Shown here piece by piece: positions 1 to 5,877 of a stretch of DNA of 7,432 bases; the first letter of the stretch is position 1, and every line of letters begins with the position of its first letter. The notes beneath the pieces are model-generated. The model saw only the letters and a list, made by a program, of their open reading frames with translations, made no database searches and was not told the origin of the DNA. A program made the position numbers and the translations under genes. This DNA comes from an uncultured Clostridia bacterium (lineage in GTDB: Bacteria; Bacillota; Clostridia; Christensenellales; Borkfalkiaceae). The DNA lies in the NCBI GenBank assembly GCA_947174975.1, contig CAMWLA010000060.1, positions 1 through 7,432 of the forward strand. The letters run 5' to 3'.

Positions 1-51
1 TCACTATATGATGTAAAATTGATTTACAATTATTTATTTTTTGGAGAAAAA

Positions 52-315
52 ATGAAATCGATTATTGAAGAAATATATTTCGGAAATCGCGGGAATTATA
101 ATAACATTAAAGCGGGCGAAAAGTATTTCAAAGTTAAAGAAAAATACTGCGAGATTTTCGATAAACTTGAAGAAGGGTTAAATGAAGAACAAAAGCAGCT
201 TTTGGACGATTTGTTTATTCAAAGCGGAGGTCTTGAAGGGGAGTTTGCTTGTACGCACTTTAAGGAAGGTTTTAAGTTGGGTATGCTTGTTGCTATCGAG
301 GTTTTAGGCGAATAA
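52..315 (+). CDS. Small DUF6809-like protein of unknown function
   Basis: This encodes an 87-residue soluble, charged protein with no signal peptide or membrane segment. It opens MKSIIEEIYFGN, has a helical, Lys/Glu-rich middle (LNEEQKQLLDDLF) and ends HFKEGFKLGMLVAIEVL. That pattern (an N-terminal IIEELYYG-like motif and a C-terminal F-x-x-G-F-K-L-G helix) resembles, from memory, the small clostridial proteins grouped as DUF6809; no function is established. I chose the ATG because GGAG lies 5 nt upstream (43-46). A TTG 11 codons earlier has no such site. A TACAAT box at 25-30 could be the -10 of its own promoter, but the -35 region falls at the window edge. The gene is visibly more AT-rich than the core genes that follow, and a strong terminator separates it from pyrH, so it is probably a monocistronic accessory gene. 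Confidence 0.75.
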   Translation: MKSIIEEIYFGNRGNYNNIKAGEKYFKVKEKYCEIFDKLEEGLNEEQKQLLDDLFIQSGGLEGEFACTHFKEGFKLGMLVAIEVLGE

Positions 316-322
316 AAACAAA

Positions 323-356
323 AGGGGTTCCGATTTCGGAACCCCTATGTTATTTT
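323..356 (+). terminator. Intrinsic terminator after the small gene
   Basis: There is a perfect 10-bp stem, AGGGGTTCCG / CGGAACCCCT, with an ATTT loop. It is followed by a T-rich but interrupted tail (ATGTTATTTT) and preceded by an A-rich stretch. It starts 7 nt after the stop codon and insulates the small gene from pyrH. Confidence 0.88.
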
Positions 357-384
357 AAAAAATTGGCAAATATTGTATTAAGGG

Positions 385-413
385 TTGCAAGTTGAAAATT
401 TCTATGGTATAAT
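385..413 (+). promoter_or_regulatory. Sigma-A promoter of the pyrH cluster
   Basis: TTGCAA (385-390) and a perfect TATAAT (408-413) are separated by exactly 17 nt. A TG dinucleotide (405-406) sits one base before the -10, making it an extended -10 promoter. Transcription would begin near 420, giving a 5' leader of only about 13 nt that contains little more than the pyrH ribosome binding site AGGGAG (423-428). There is therefore no room for a leader-based regulator here. Confidence 0.75.
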
Positions 414-433
414 TGACAAGATAGGGAGACCTT

Positions 434-1153
434 ATGGAAAAACTTAAACCTAAATATAAAAGAATACTTATAAAACTTTCCGGTGAAGCGCTTGCGGGCA
501 AGCAAGGGCACGGACTTGACGAGGACGTTATCTCAAGGGTCGTCGAAGAGATTAAGGCAATTCACGATATGGGCGTGGAAATCGCGCTTGTTATCGGCGG
601 GGGCAACTTCTGGCGGGGACGTCAAGGAAAGCAGATGGACAGATCCACCGCAGACCATATGGGTATGCTTGCAACGGTTATGAACTCGCTTGCAATGATG
701 GACGCTTTGGAACAGCGCGGAATACCTACCCGCGTACAGACCGCGCTTATTATGACATCGGTTGCCGAGCCGTTCATTTTAAGGCGCACGTTAAGACATT
801 TCGAAAAGGGCAGAATAGTTATTATCGCTTGCGGAACGGGTAACCCGTACTGTTCGACCGATACCGCCGCGGCGCTCCGCGCTTGCGAAATTCAAGCGGA
901 CGTACTGCTTATGGCAAAGAACGTCAACGGCATTTACGACAGCGACCCCAAGGTCAACCCCAAAGCCGTTAAGTTCGACCATATAAACTATATAGATATA
1001 GTTAAAAAGGGCATAAAGGCAATGGATACGACCGCCGCGTCGTATTGTATGGAAAACGATATTCCGTCGCTTGCCTTTGCGCTTGAAGACAAAGATTCGC
1101 TTATAAAAGCCGTTTGCGGCGAAAAGATAGGCACGCTTATAGATAACAAATAA
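434..1153 (+). CDS. pyrH: UMP kinase (uridylate kinase)
   Basis: This 239-residue cytosolic enzyme phosphorylates UMP to UDP with ATP in pyrimidine nucleotide synthesis. It belongs to the bacterial amino-acid-kinase-fold UMP kinases, not the eukaryotic NMP kinase type. Visible landmarks are the phosphate-binding KLSGE (14-18), the glycine loop GGGNFWRG (55-62), DHMGMLATVMN (74-84), GTGNPYCSTDTAAALRA (134-150) for nucleotide binding, KNVNGIYDSDP (162-172) and MDTTA (197-201). The length is normal for the family. The ATG follows AGGGAG by 5 nt. It is the first gene of the cluster and carries the best promoter. The frr ribosome binding site overlaps its stop codon, so the two are co-translated. 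In many Firmicutes rpsB and tsf lie directly upstream; here they do not. PyrH enzymes are commonly controlled allosterically by UTP and GTP, which the sequence cannot confirm. Confidence 0.97.
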   Translation: MEKLKPKYKRILIKLSGEALAGKQGHGLDEDVISRVVEEIKAIHDMGVEIALVIGGGNFWRGRQGKQMDRSTADHMGMLATVMNSLAMMDALEQRGIPTRVQTALIMTSVAEPFILRRTLRHFEKGRIVIIACGTGNPYCSTDTAAALRACEIQADVLLMAKNVNGIYDSDPKVNPKAVKFDHINYIDIVKKGIKAMDTTAASYCMENDIPSLAFALEDKDSLIKAVCGEKIGTLIDNK

Positions 1154-1165
1154 GGGAGATATAAT

Positions 1166-1738
1166 ATGATAGACAACGAACAAGCTGAAGAGATACTGCT
1201 TATACTTGACGATAAGCTTACAAAAACCTTAAACGTACTTAAAGAGGAGTACTCGTCGGTTCGCGCGGGACGCGCAAACCCTCATATTCTCGATAAGGTC
1301 ACTTTCGACTACTACGGCGCTCCCACCCCCGTAACTCAAGCTGCGGGCGTTTCCGTTCAAGAGGGCAGATGTTTGGTTATCGCGCCTTGGGATTTGTCGG
1401 TTCTTAAAAATATCGAAAAGGCTATTCAGCTTTCAAATATAGGAATAACCCCCACCAACGACGGCAAGGTTATCCGCCTCGTATTCCCCGAGCTTACCGA
1501 GGAGAGAAGACGCGATTTATCCAAGCAAGTCCGCAAAATGGGTGAGGACAGCAAGGTTGCGGCAAGAAACAACCGCCGCGACGCAATGGACGGCGTCAAG
1601 AAATTAAAGACGGATAAGACCATTTCCGAGGACGAGGCTGCGTCCGTTGAAAAGGAAATCGAAAAGGCTGTGCAAGACGCGATAGCGCAAATCGATTCCG
1701 CTGTATCGGCAAAAGAAAAGGAAATAATGACGGTTTAA
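1166..1738 (+). CDS. frr: Ribosome recycling factor
   Basis: This 190-residue cytosolic factor works with EF-G to split post-termination ribosomes. The family is usually about 185 residues, so this is full length. Seen in sequence: a long N-terminal helix leading into RAGRANP (33-39), the hinge and small beta domain with DYYGAPTPV (48-56) and the conserved PWD (74-76), NDGKVIRLVFPELTEERR (98-115), and the C-terminal three-helix-bundle segment with VRKMGED and NNRRDAMDGVKKLK. The ribosome binding site AAGGGAG (1152-1158) overlaps the pyrH stop codon and lies 7 nt before the ATG. The gene ends 8 nt before uppS. The pyrH-frr pairing is one of the most conserved in bacteria and reflects joint expression more than a shared pathway. 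Confidence 0.97.
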   Translation: MIDNEQAEEILLILDDKLTKTLNVLKEEYSSVRAGRANPHILDKVTFDYYGAPTPVTQAAGVSVQEGRCLVIAPWDLSVLKNIEKAIQLSNIGITPTNDGKVIRLVFPELTEERRRDLSKQVRKMGEDSKVAARNNRRDAMDGVKKLKTDKTISEDEAASVEKEIEKAVQDAIAQIDSAVSAKEKEIMTV

Positions 1739-1746
1739 TACGCGCT

Positions 1747-2427
1747 ATGAAAAACTTACCTCTGCACGTCGGAATTATAATGGACGGCAACGGAAGATGG
1801 GCCAAAAAGAGAATTCAGCCGCGTGCGTTCGGTCACAAAGCGGGCATGAACCGTATGATTTCTCTTGCGGAATACGCCCAGAAAACCGGAATTAAATACC
1901 TTACTTTATACGTTCTTTCAACCGAAAACCTATCCCGCCCCAAGGAGGAGTTGGACGGGCTTTTCGGTTTATTCCGTAAGTACTTTACTGCAAACGTGAA
2001 AAAGCTGTACGCCCAAAACGCGCGTATTAAAATAATAGGCGACAAGTCGGCTTTGCCCGAGGATATTCAGAAGCTTTTGGTCGACAGCGAAACAAATTCG
2101 CCCGAGGGCGCAGATTTTACTTTGATTTTCGCCATAAACTACGGAGGCCGTCCCGAGATTATAAACGCGGTCAACCGCGCGATAGAAAGGGGCGAAAAGG
2201 TTGACGAAAAGGGCTTTACTTCGCTTTTGTACACGGACGGTATACCCGACCCCGACTTAATTATAAGGACGGGCGGGGAGTTAAGGCTTTCCAACTTTTT
2301 AACCTATCAGGCGGCCTATGCCGAGCTGTATTTTACGGACGTTCTCTTCCCCGACTTTACGGAAGCGGAGTTCGATAGGGCTATTGAAAATTATTCGAAG
2401 CGCGAAAGGCGCTTCGGCAAGATTTAA
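1747..2427 (+). CDS. uppS: Undecaprenyl diphosphate synthase (cis-prenyltransferase)
   Basis: This 226-residue enzyme adds cis isoprene units from IPP to farnesyl diphosphate, making the C55 carrier lipid for peptidoglycan and other wall polymers. Family signatures are IIMDGNGRWAKKR (10-22), with D13 as the expected catalytic, Mg-binding Asp; GHKAG (29-33); STENLSRP (58-65), where most relatives have W-K after STEN; NYGGR (131-135); and DLIIRTGGELRLSNFL (170-185) near the C-terminus. It is slightly short for the family because it ends just after the conserved RRFG. No Shine-Dalgarno site precedes the ATG: the 8 nt after the frr stop read TACGCGCT. Translation therefore probably depends on ribosomes that have just finished frr. 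The N-terminus fits the family, so the start is not in doubt. Its stop codon lies inside the left end of an intergenic palindrome. Confidence 0.96.
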   Translation: MKNLPLHVGIIMDGNGRWAKKRIQPRAFGHKAGMNRMISLAEYAQKTGIKYLTLYVLSTENLSRPKEELDGLFGLFRKYFTANVKKLYAQNARIKIIGDKSALPEDIQKLLVDSETNSPEGADFTLIFAINYGGRPEIINAVNRAIERGEKVDEKGFTSLLYTDGIPDPDLIIRTGGELRLSNFLTYQAAYAELYFTDVLFPDFTEAEFDRAIENYSKRERRFGKI

Positions 2428-2546
2428 AAAGTATACATCACGAAATACGGCGTTAAGCTTGCGTTTTGCTTAGGTCACGTACGTCTGTGTACGCTCCCGT
2501 CAGCAAATCTGCGCTTGCCTTGTCTTTCGCGCGTCTCCTTTTTAAA
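2423..2546. repeat. 124-bp imperfect palindrome, possible MITE-like or dispersed hairpin repeat
   Basis: The segment between uppS and cdsA is bounded by perfect 9-bp inverted ends, TTTAAAAAG (2423-2431) and CTTTTTAAA (2538-2546). Further matched blocks lie at nearly the same centre (about 2485): CGAAA/TTTCG (2441-2445, 2525-2529), AAGC/GCTT (2455-2458, 2513-2516), TTTGCT/AGCAAA (2465-2470, 2502-2507) and, at the tip, CGTAC/GTACG (2478-2482, 2489-2493). It has no coding frame and no clean T-tract at its end, so it is not a simple terminator. Both ends contain TTAA. The left end includes the uppS stop codon. It could be a non-autonomous mobile element, an extragenic palindromic repeat or a structured RNA. 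Whether it is repeated elsewhere cannot be seen from this window. Confidence 0.6.
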
Positions 2547-2573
2547 TTAAATTTGACGTGAGGTCAATATTAT

Positions 2574-3482
2574 ATGAGAATTAAAAATTTTTTAAATAAC
2601 GTTTTAAACGGCGTTGTAGCCTATATTAAGAGCGCGCGGTTTATAACCAGCGTTGTCTACATCGCAGTATTGGTGCTTCTCTTAACTTTGAAATGGTTGG
2701 TTGCGGACTGGGGTGCACTCGGCTTCGACGTGCTGTTCTGCGCGATTTCCGTAATCGGCTGTATCGAGTTTTTCAACGCGGTAAAAATCGTGCCTTCCGC
2801 GCAGAGAATAGTTTCGATTGCGTTCTGCGCCTCGATTATTCCGCTGTTCGTGCTGTGCGAAATGGTTCCCGTCGGCGGATACCTTCCCGTGCTTATTCTG
2901 TTCGCTATTTACGCGATAGTGCTGGTAATTTTCTCACTTGCGTCCTTTGACGGCAGCAACTTCAACACCGCGCTTTTAAGCTTGGGCGCAATCGTCTACT
3001 GCGGAGGTTTAAGCTGGGTATTCTCGGCAGTTAACCATTCGGAAGGAAGCATGCCCTTAGTGCTTTTAATGTTCTTAATCGTTATGCTTACGGACAGCTT
3101 CGCATATGTTACGGGACTGAGTTTAAAGAGATGGGTGCCGTACAAGCTTGCGCCTAAAATCAGTCCTAACAAGACTATAATCGGCGCTGTAGGCGGACTT
3201 ATCGGCGGAATGGTTGCGGGTATCATTGCTTACTATCTGTGGTTCGGAATTAATAAAATTGAATACGATTCACTTGTGTTAGTGGCTTTCCTTGCAATCG
3301 GTTTCGTCGGAGCGATCGTCGGACAAGCGGGCGACTTGTGTGAAAGCTATTTAAAGCGCAGATGCGGAATTAAAGATTCGGGCAAAATTCTTCCCGGACA
3401 CGGCGGCGTGCTGGACAGATTCGACAGTATGTTCTTCGTGGGGGTCCTCGTTCTCATCAGCTCGCTCTTCTTAGCAATTTAA
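2574..3482 (+). CDS. cdsA: Phosphatidate cytidylyltransferase (CDP-diglyceride synthase)
   Basis: This 302-residue integral membrane enzyme converts phosphatidic acid and CTP to CDP-diacylglycerol, the precursor of phosphatidylglycerol and other phospholipids. It has many hydrophobic segments (about 24-42, 48-66, 78-98, 102-123, 132-152, 160-180, 203-223, 234-252, 285-301). The family signature is intact at the C-terminus: SYLKRRCGIKDSG followed by LPGHGGVLDRFD (258-284), containing the K-R, K-D, H-G-G and D-R-x-D residues. TDSFAY (173-178), KISPNKT (195-201) and GQAGDLCES (250-258) also match. The N-terminus is somewhat longer than in many homologues (family about 260-285). GAGGT lies 9 nt before the ATG. 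A palindrome of about 120 bp separates it from uppS, and I see no convincing promoter of its own, so it is probably read from the pyrH promoter. A terminator follows directly. Confidence 0.96.
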   Translation: MRIKNFLNNVLNGVVAYIKSARFITSVVYIAVLVLLLTLKWLVADWGALGFDVLFCAISVIGCIEFFNAVKIVPSAQRIVSIAFCASIIPLFVLCEMVPVGGYLPVLILFAIYAIVLVIFSLASFDGSNFNTALLSLGAIVYCGGLSWVFSAVNHSEGSMPLVLLMFLIVMLTDSFAYVTGLSLKRWVPYKLAPKISPNKTIIGAVGGLIGGMVAGIIAYYLWFGINKIEYDSLVLVAFLAIGFVGAIVGQAGDLCESYLKRRCGIKDSGKILPGHGGVLDRFDSMFFVGVLVLISSLFLAI

Positions 3483-3492
3483 TAAAAAATTA

Positions 3493-3520
3493 AAAAGCCC
3501 TTTAAAAGGGCTTTTATCTT
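3493..3520 (+). terminator. Intrinsic terminator between cdsA and dxr
   Basis: AAAAGCCCTT pairs with AAGGGCTTTT (3493-3502 with 3506-3515) around a three-base loop. It is followed by ATCTT, and the T-tract is partly within the stem. It begins 10 nt after the cdsA stop. The A-rich 5' side means it could also work on the opposite strand, but no gene approaches from that side. It splits the conserved cluster into two transcription units. Confidence 0.82.
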
Positions 3521-3550
3521 AATATCAGTCATTAAATAAATTTTTTCGGG

Positions 3551-3556
3551 TATAAT
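3551..3556 (+). promoter_or_regulatory. Probable -10 box of a dxr promoter
   Basis: A perfect TATAAT ends only 5 nt before the dxr ATG. With the usual distance to the transcription start (about 7 nt), RNA would begin at or within a base or two of the start codon. The -35 position 17 nt upstream (3528-3533, GTCATT) is a poor match to TTGACA. The box lies just after the terminator, where a new promoter is expected. It may be fortuitous, because the stretch is very AT-rich. Confidence 0.45.
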
Positions 3557-3561
3557 AATAA

Positions 3562-4662
3562 ATGAAAAAAATAGCTTTAATCGGCAGCACCGGCAGTATC
3601 GGCAGACAGCTTATCGAAATCGTTAAAAGGCATTCCGACAAGTTCAAAATAGTGGCGCTCGTTGCAAACAACGAAAGTGAGCAGTTCGAAATGCAGAAAA
3701 AAGCGCTTGCTCCCGAAATTTCCGCACTTGCCTCAAAGGATAGGGAAAAAGCGCTTGCTTGCGCGCAAATTCCGGACGCGGATATTATCTTCAACGCGGC
3801 GGGCGGCTTTGCGGGGCTTGCGTACAGCTTAAAGGCGGTACAAGCGGGCAAAACGCTTGCGCTTGCCAACAAGGAAACTCTTGTCTGCGGGGGCGATCTG
3901 ATAATGCCCCTTGCCGAAAAGACGGGTGCGAAAATACTTCCCGTCGACAGCGAACATTCGGCAATTTGGCAGTGTCTTAACTTCGATTCGCACGCGCCCT
4001 TAAAAAGACTTATCATCACCGCAAGCGGCGGTGCGTTCAGAAATTTACCGCCCGAAAAATTGGAATCGGTTACGCCCGAACAAGCGTTAAATCATCCCAC
4101 TTGGAAGATGGGCAAAAAGATAACCGTTGACAGTGCAACGCTTATGAACAAGGGCTACGAGGTAATAGAGGCGCACGTTTTATACGGCACGGACTATGAC
4201 CGCATAGAAACGGTAATTCAGCCGACAAGCATAGTTCACTCTCTCGTTGAGCTTGCCGACGGCGCGGTACTTGCACAGATGAGCTATCCTACGATGGAGC
4301 TGCCCATAAGCCTTGCCTTGACCTATCCCGAAAGGATGCAAACCACGCTTAAACCTATGGACTTCAAAAGCGCGTTTTCGCTTGAATTCCAGCCTATGAT
4401 AAGGGAGAATTACCCTTGTTTCGATATCGCACTTAAATGCGGAGAGGCGGGCGGAATCATGCCTTGCGTGCTTAACGCGGCTGACGAGACTGCGGTATAC
4501 GCGTTTTTAAATAAGCAAATCGCGTTTACGGATATTTACCGCGTAGTCGCCCAAACCGTCGCTGCTTTTTCAAACGAAAAGGTAACAAGCTTCGAACAGC
4601 TTGAAGATATAAACGACCGCGCCTCCGATACGGCGCGGAAAATAATCAAAAGGTTGCAATGA
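3562..4662 (+). CDS. dxr: 1-deoxy-D-xylulose 5-phosphate reductoisomerase
   Basis: This 366-residue cytosolic enzyme carries out the NADPH-dependent conversion of DXP to methylerythritol phosphate, the committed step of the MEP isoprenoid pathway that also feeds UppS. The start MKKIALIGSTGSIG holds the NADPH-binding glycine loop (8-14). Then come LANKETL (101-107), LPVDSEHSAIWQ (126-137) with metal ligands D129 and E131, ITASGGAF (152-159), the flexible loop HPTWKMG (178-184) with W181, VDSATLMNKGYEVIEA (189-204) with the third acidic ligand E200, and PTSIVHS (221-227). The C-terminal helical domain has GGIMPCVLNAADE, where most relatives have NAANE. At 366 residues it is on the short side (usual about 380-400), with the loss mostly in the N-terminal Rossmann region. 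No Shine-Dalgarno site precedes the ATG. The last base pairs overlap rseP as ATGA. Confidence 0.97.
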   Translation: MKKIALIGSTGSIGRQLIEIVKRHSDKFKIVALVANNESEQFEMQKKALAPEISALASKDREKALACAQIPDADIIFNAAGGFAGLAYSLKAVQAGKTLALANKETLVCGGDLIMPLAEKTGAKILPVDSEHSAIWQCLNFDSHAPLKRLIITASGGAFRNLPPEKLESVTPEQALNHPTWKMGKKITVDSATLMNKGYEVIEAHVLYGTDYDRIETVIQPTSIVHSLVELADGAVLAQMSYPTMELPISLALTYPERMQTTLKPMDFKSAFSLEFQPMIRENYPCFDIALKCGEAGGIMPCVLNAADETAVYAFLNKQIAFTDIYRVVAQTVAAFSNEKVTSFEQLEDINDRASDTARKIIKRLQ

Positions 4663-5768
4663 CACTTCTTTCATTTTCTTCGGTAATGAACACCGTCTGG
4701 GCGGTATTGCTTGCAATACTCATTTTGCTTGCAATGATAACCGTGCACGAGTTCGGTCATTACCTCGCGGGGAAAGCGCTTAAATTCAAAATAAACGAGT
4801 TTGCTATCGGCTTCGGACCGAAGCTTTTTAGGCGCGTTTCCAAAAAGAGCGGCGAAGCGTTTTCAATAAGGCTTTTGCCTTTGGGCGGGTTCTGCGCGTT
4901 CGCGGGCGAGGACGAAGAAACGGAAGACGGCAACGGCTTCAACGACAAAGCGCCTTGGAAGCGCATTATCGTACTTATTGCCGGCCCTTTAATGAACTAT
5001 CTTTTGGCACTTCTTATGATTATAATCGCGCTGTTTTCTTTCGGTCAGATGATGTTCAAGGTTTCGGGCGTTGCGCCCGCCGAAGGGAAGTATGCCGAGT
5101 ACAGCCTTTGCGCCGACGATTTAATTACCGAAGTTGACGGCAAGGGAATTTATTTAACCACCGATTTAATGTCCGCGTTAAAGGGCAAGAAAGAGGGCGA
5201 TATAGTCGAGTTTGAAGTCATTCGCGGCGGCGAGGAAATGACCGTCGAAATTATGATGCGCTCCGACTGCGATTTTAAAAATTCGGAAGATACAAAAAAG
5301 CTTTGGACCGCTCTCGGTGTCGGAACTTATCAAGCCGACGACGGAGTAAGCTATTGGGCTGTCGGGGTGGAAAATCACCGTTTCGGCTTCTTTACGACTA
5401 TAGGGCATTCGTTCGTTTATTCGTTTAAAATAGCGGGCACCATATTCAAGGTATTGGGCGAGCTGTTGACGGGGCATCTGGGGCTTTCGGCAATGGGCGG
5501 ACCGGTTACCACGATAAAGCTGACTTCCGAAATCGCTTCGCAAAGCTTACAGAACTTTATGGAAATAGCCGCCTATATCGGCGTTAACCTTGCGGTGTTC
5601 AATCTTTTACCGATACCCGCGCTTGACGGCAGTAAAGTAATTTTCTGTTTGATAGAGTGGATATTCAAAAAGCCCGTACCGCGAAAGATAGAGGCGGTAA
5701 TTCACGCCGTCGGATTCGTGCTGATTTTGGGCTTCGCCGTTTTAGTCGATATATTACAGTTCATATAA
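4659..5768 (+). CDS. rseP: Site-2 membrane metalloprotease, RseP/RasP family
   Basis: This 369-residue intramembrane zinc protease belongs to the family that cleaves anti-sigma factors and remnant signal peptides within the membrane. The first membrane segment (about 13-30) runs into the zinc motif HEFGH (30-34; H30 and H34 as ligands, E31 catalytic). The conserved FAIGFGPKLF (48-57) and RLLPLGGFCAFAGE (71-84) follow. A second membrane segment lies at about 103-128, a single PDZ-like domain at about 135-200, then SAMGGPV (277-283) and NLLPIPALDG (315-324), whose D323 is the third zinc ligand. A last membrane helix lies at 346-368. It is shorter than RasP-type proteins (about 420), but no catalytic part is missing. 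The start overlaps the dxr stop as ATGA, so translation is coupled. The substrate and partner sigma factor are not in the window. Confidence 0.95.
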   Translation: MTLLSFSSVMNTVWAVLLAILILLAMITVHEFGHYLAGKALKFKINEFAIGFGPKLFRRVSKKSGEAFSIRLLPLGGFCAFAGEDEETEDGNGFNDKAPWKRIIVLIAGPLMNYLLALLMIIIALFSFGQMMFKVSGVAPAEGKYAEYSLCADDLITEVDGKGIYLTTDLMSALKGKKEGDIVEFEVIRGGEEMTVEIMMRSDCDFKNSEDTKKLWTALGVGTYQADDGVSYWAVGVENHRFGFFTTIGHSFVYSFKIAGTIFKVLGELLTGHLGLSAMGGPVTTIKLTSEIASQSLQNFMEIAAYIGVNLAVFNLLPIPALDGSKVIFCLIEWIFKKPVPRKIEAVIHAVGFVLILGFAVLVDILQFI

Positions 5769-5774
5769 ATAACG

Positions 5775-5810
5775 CCCCGCGCAGTAACAACTGCGCGGGA
5801 CTTTTCGTTT
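5775..5810 (+). terminator. Intrinsic terminator after rseP
   Basis: A GC-rich 9-bp perfect stem, CCCGCGCAG / CTGCGCGGG (5776-5784, 5791-5799), is extended by one T-A pair. It has an AACA loop and is followed by ACTTTTCGTTT. It ends the dxr-rseP unit and faces the convergent thiT gene. The reverse direction has a poorer T-tract (GCGTTATTTAT) but might still stop readthrough from thiT. Confidence 0.9.
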
Positions 5811-5820
5811 GACTTGTGAC

Positions 5821-5837
5821 TCAATAAGATTTATTGA
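5821..5837. repeat. Short AT-rich inverted repeat in the convergent gap
   Basis: TCAATAA-GAT-TTATTGA is a 7-bp perfect stem with a 3-nt loop, lying between the rseP terminator and the thiT stop codon. On the thiT strand it could add weakly to 3'-end formation, but no T-run follows it and the stem is AT-rich. Nothing else is recognisable in this gap. Confidence 0.3.
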
Positions 5838-5877
5838 TAAAGCAATTAAGATACAACGCAAGCGTAAGGCTTTGTTT

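Noticed and set aside
19..51. TTG-initiated extension of the first small gene by 11 codons
   Set aside because: No ribosome binding site precedes it, while the ATG at 52 has GGAG at a normal distance and the family-like motif begins right there.
3525..4019. 164-codon open frame on the minus strand over dxr
   Set aside because: It is the Ser/Ala-rich shadow of a clearly coding dxr, with no start signals or recognisable motifs.
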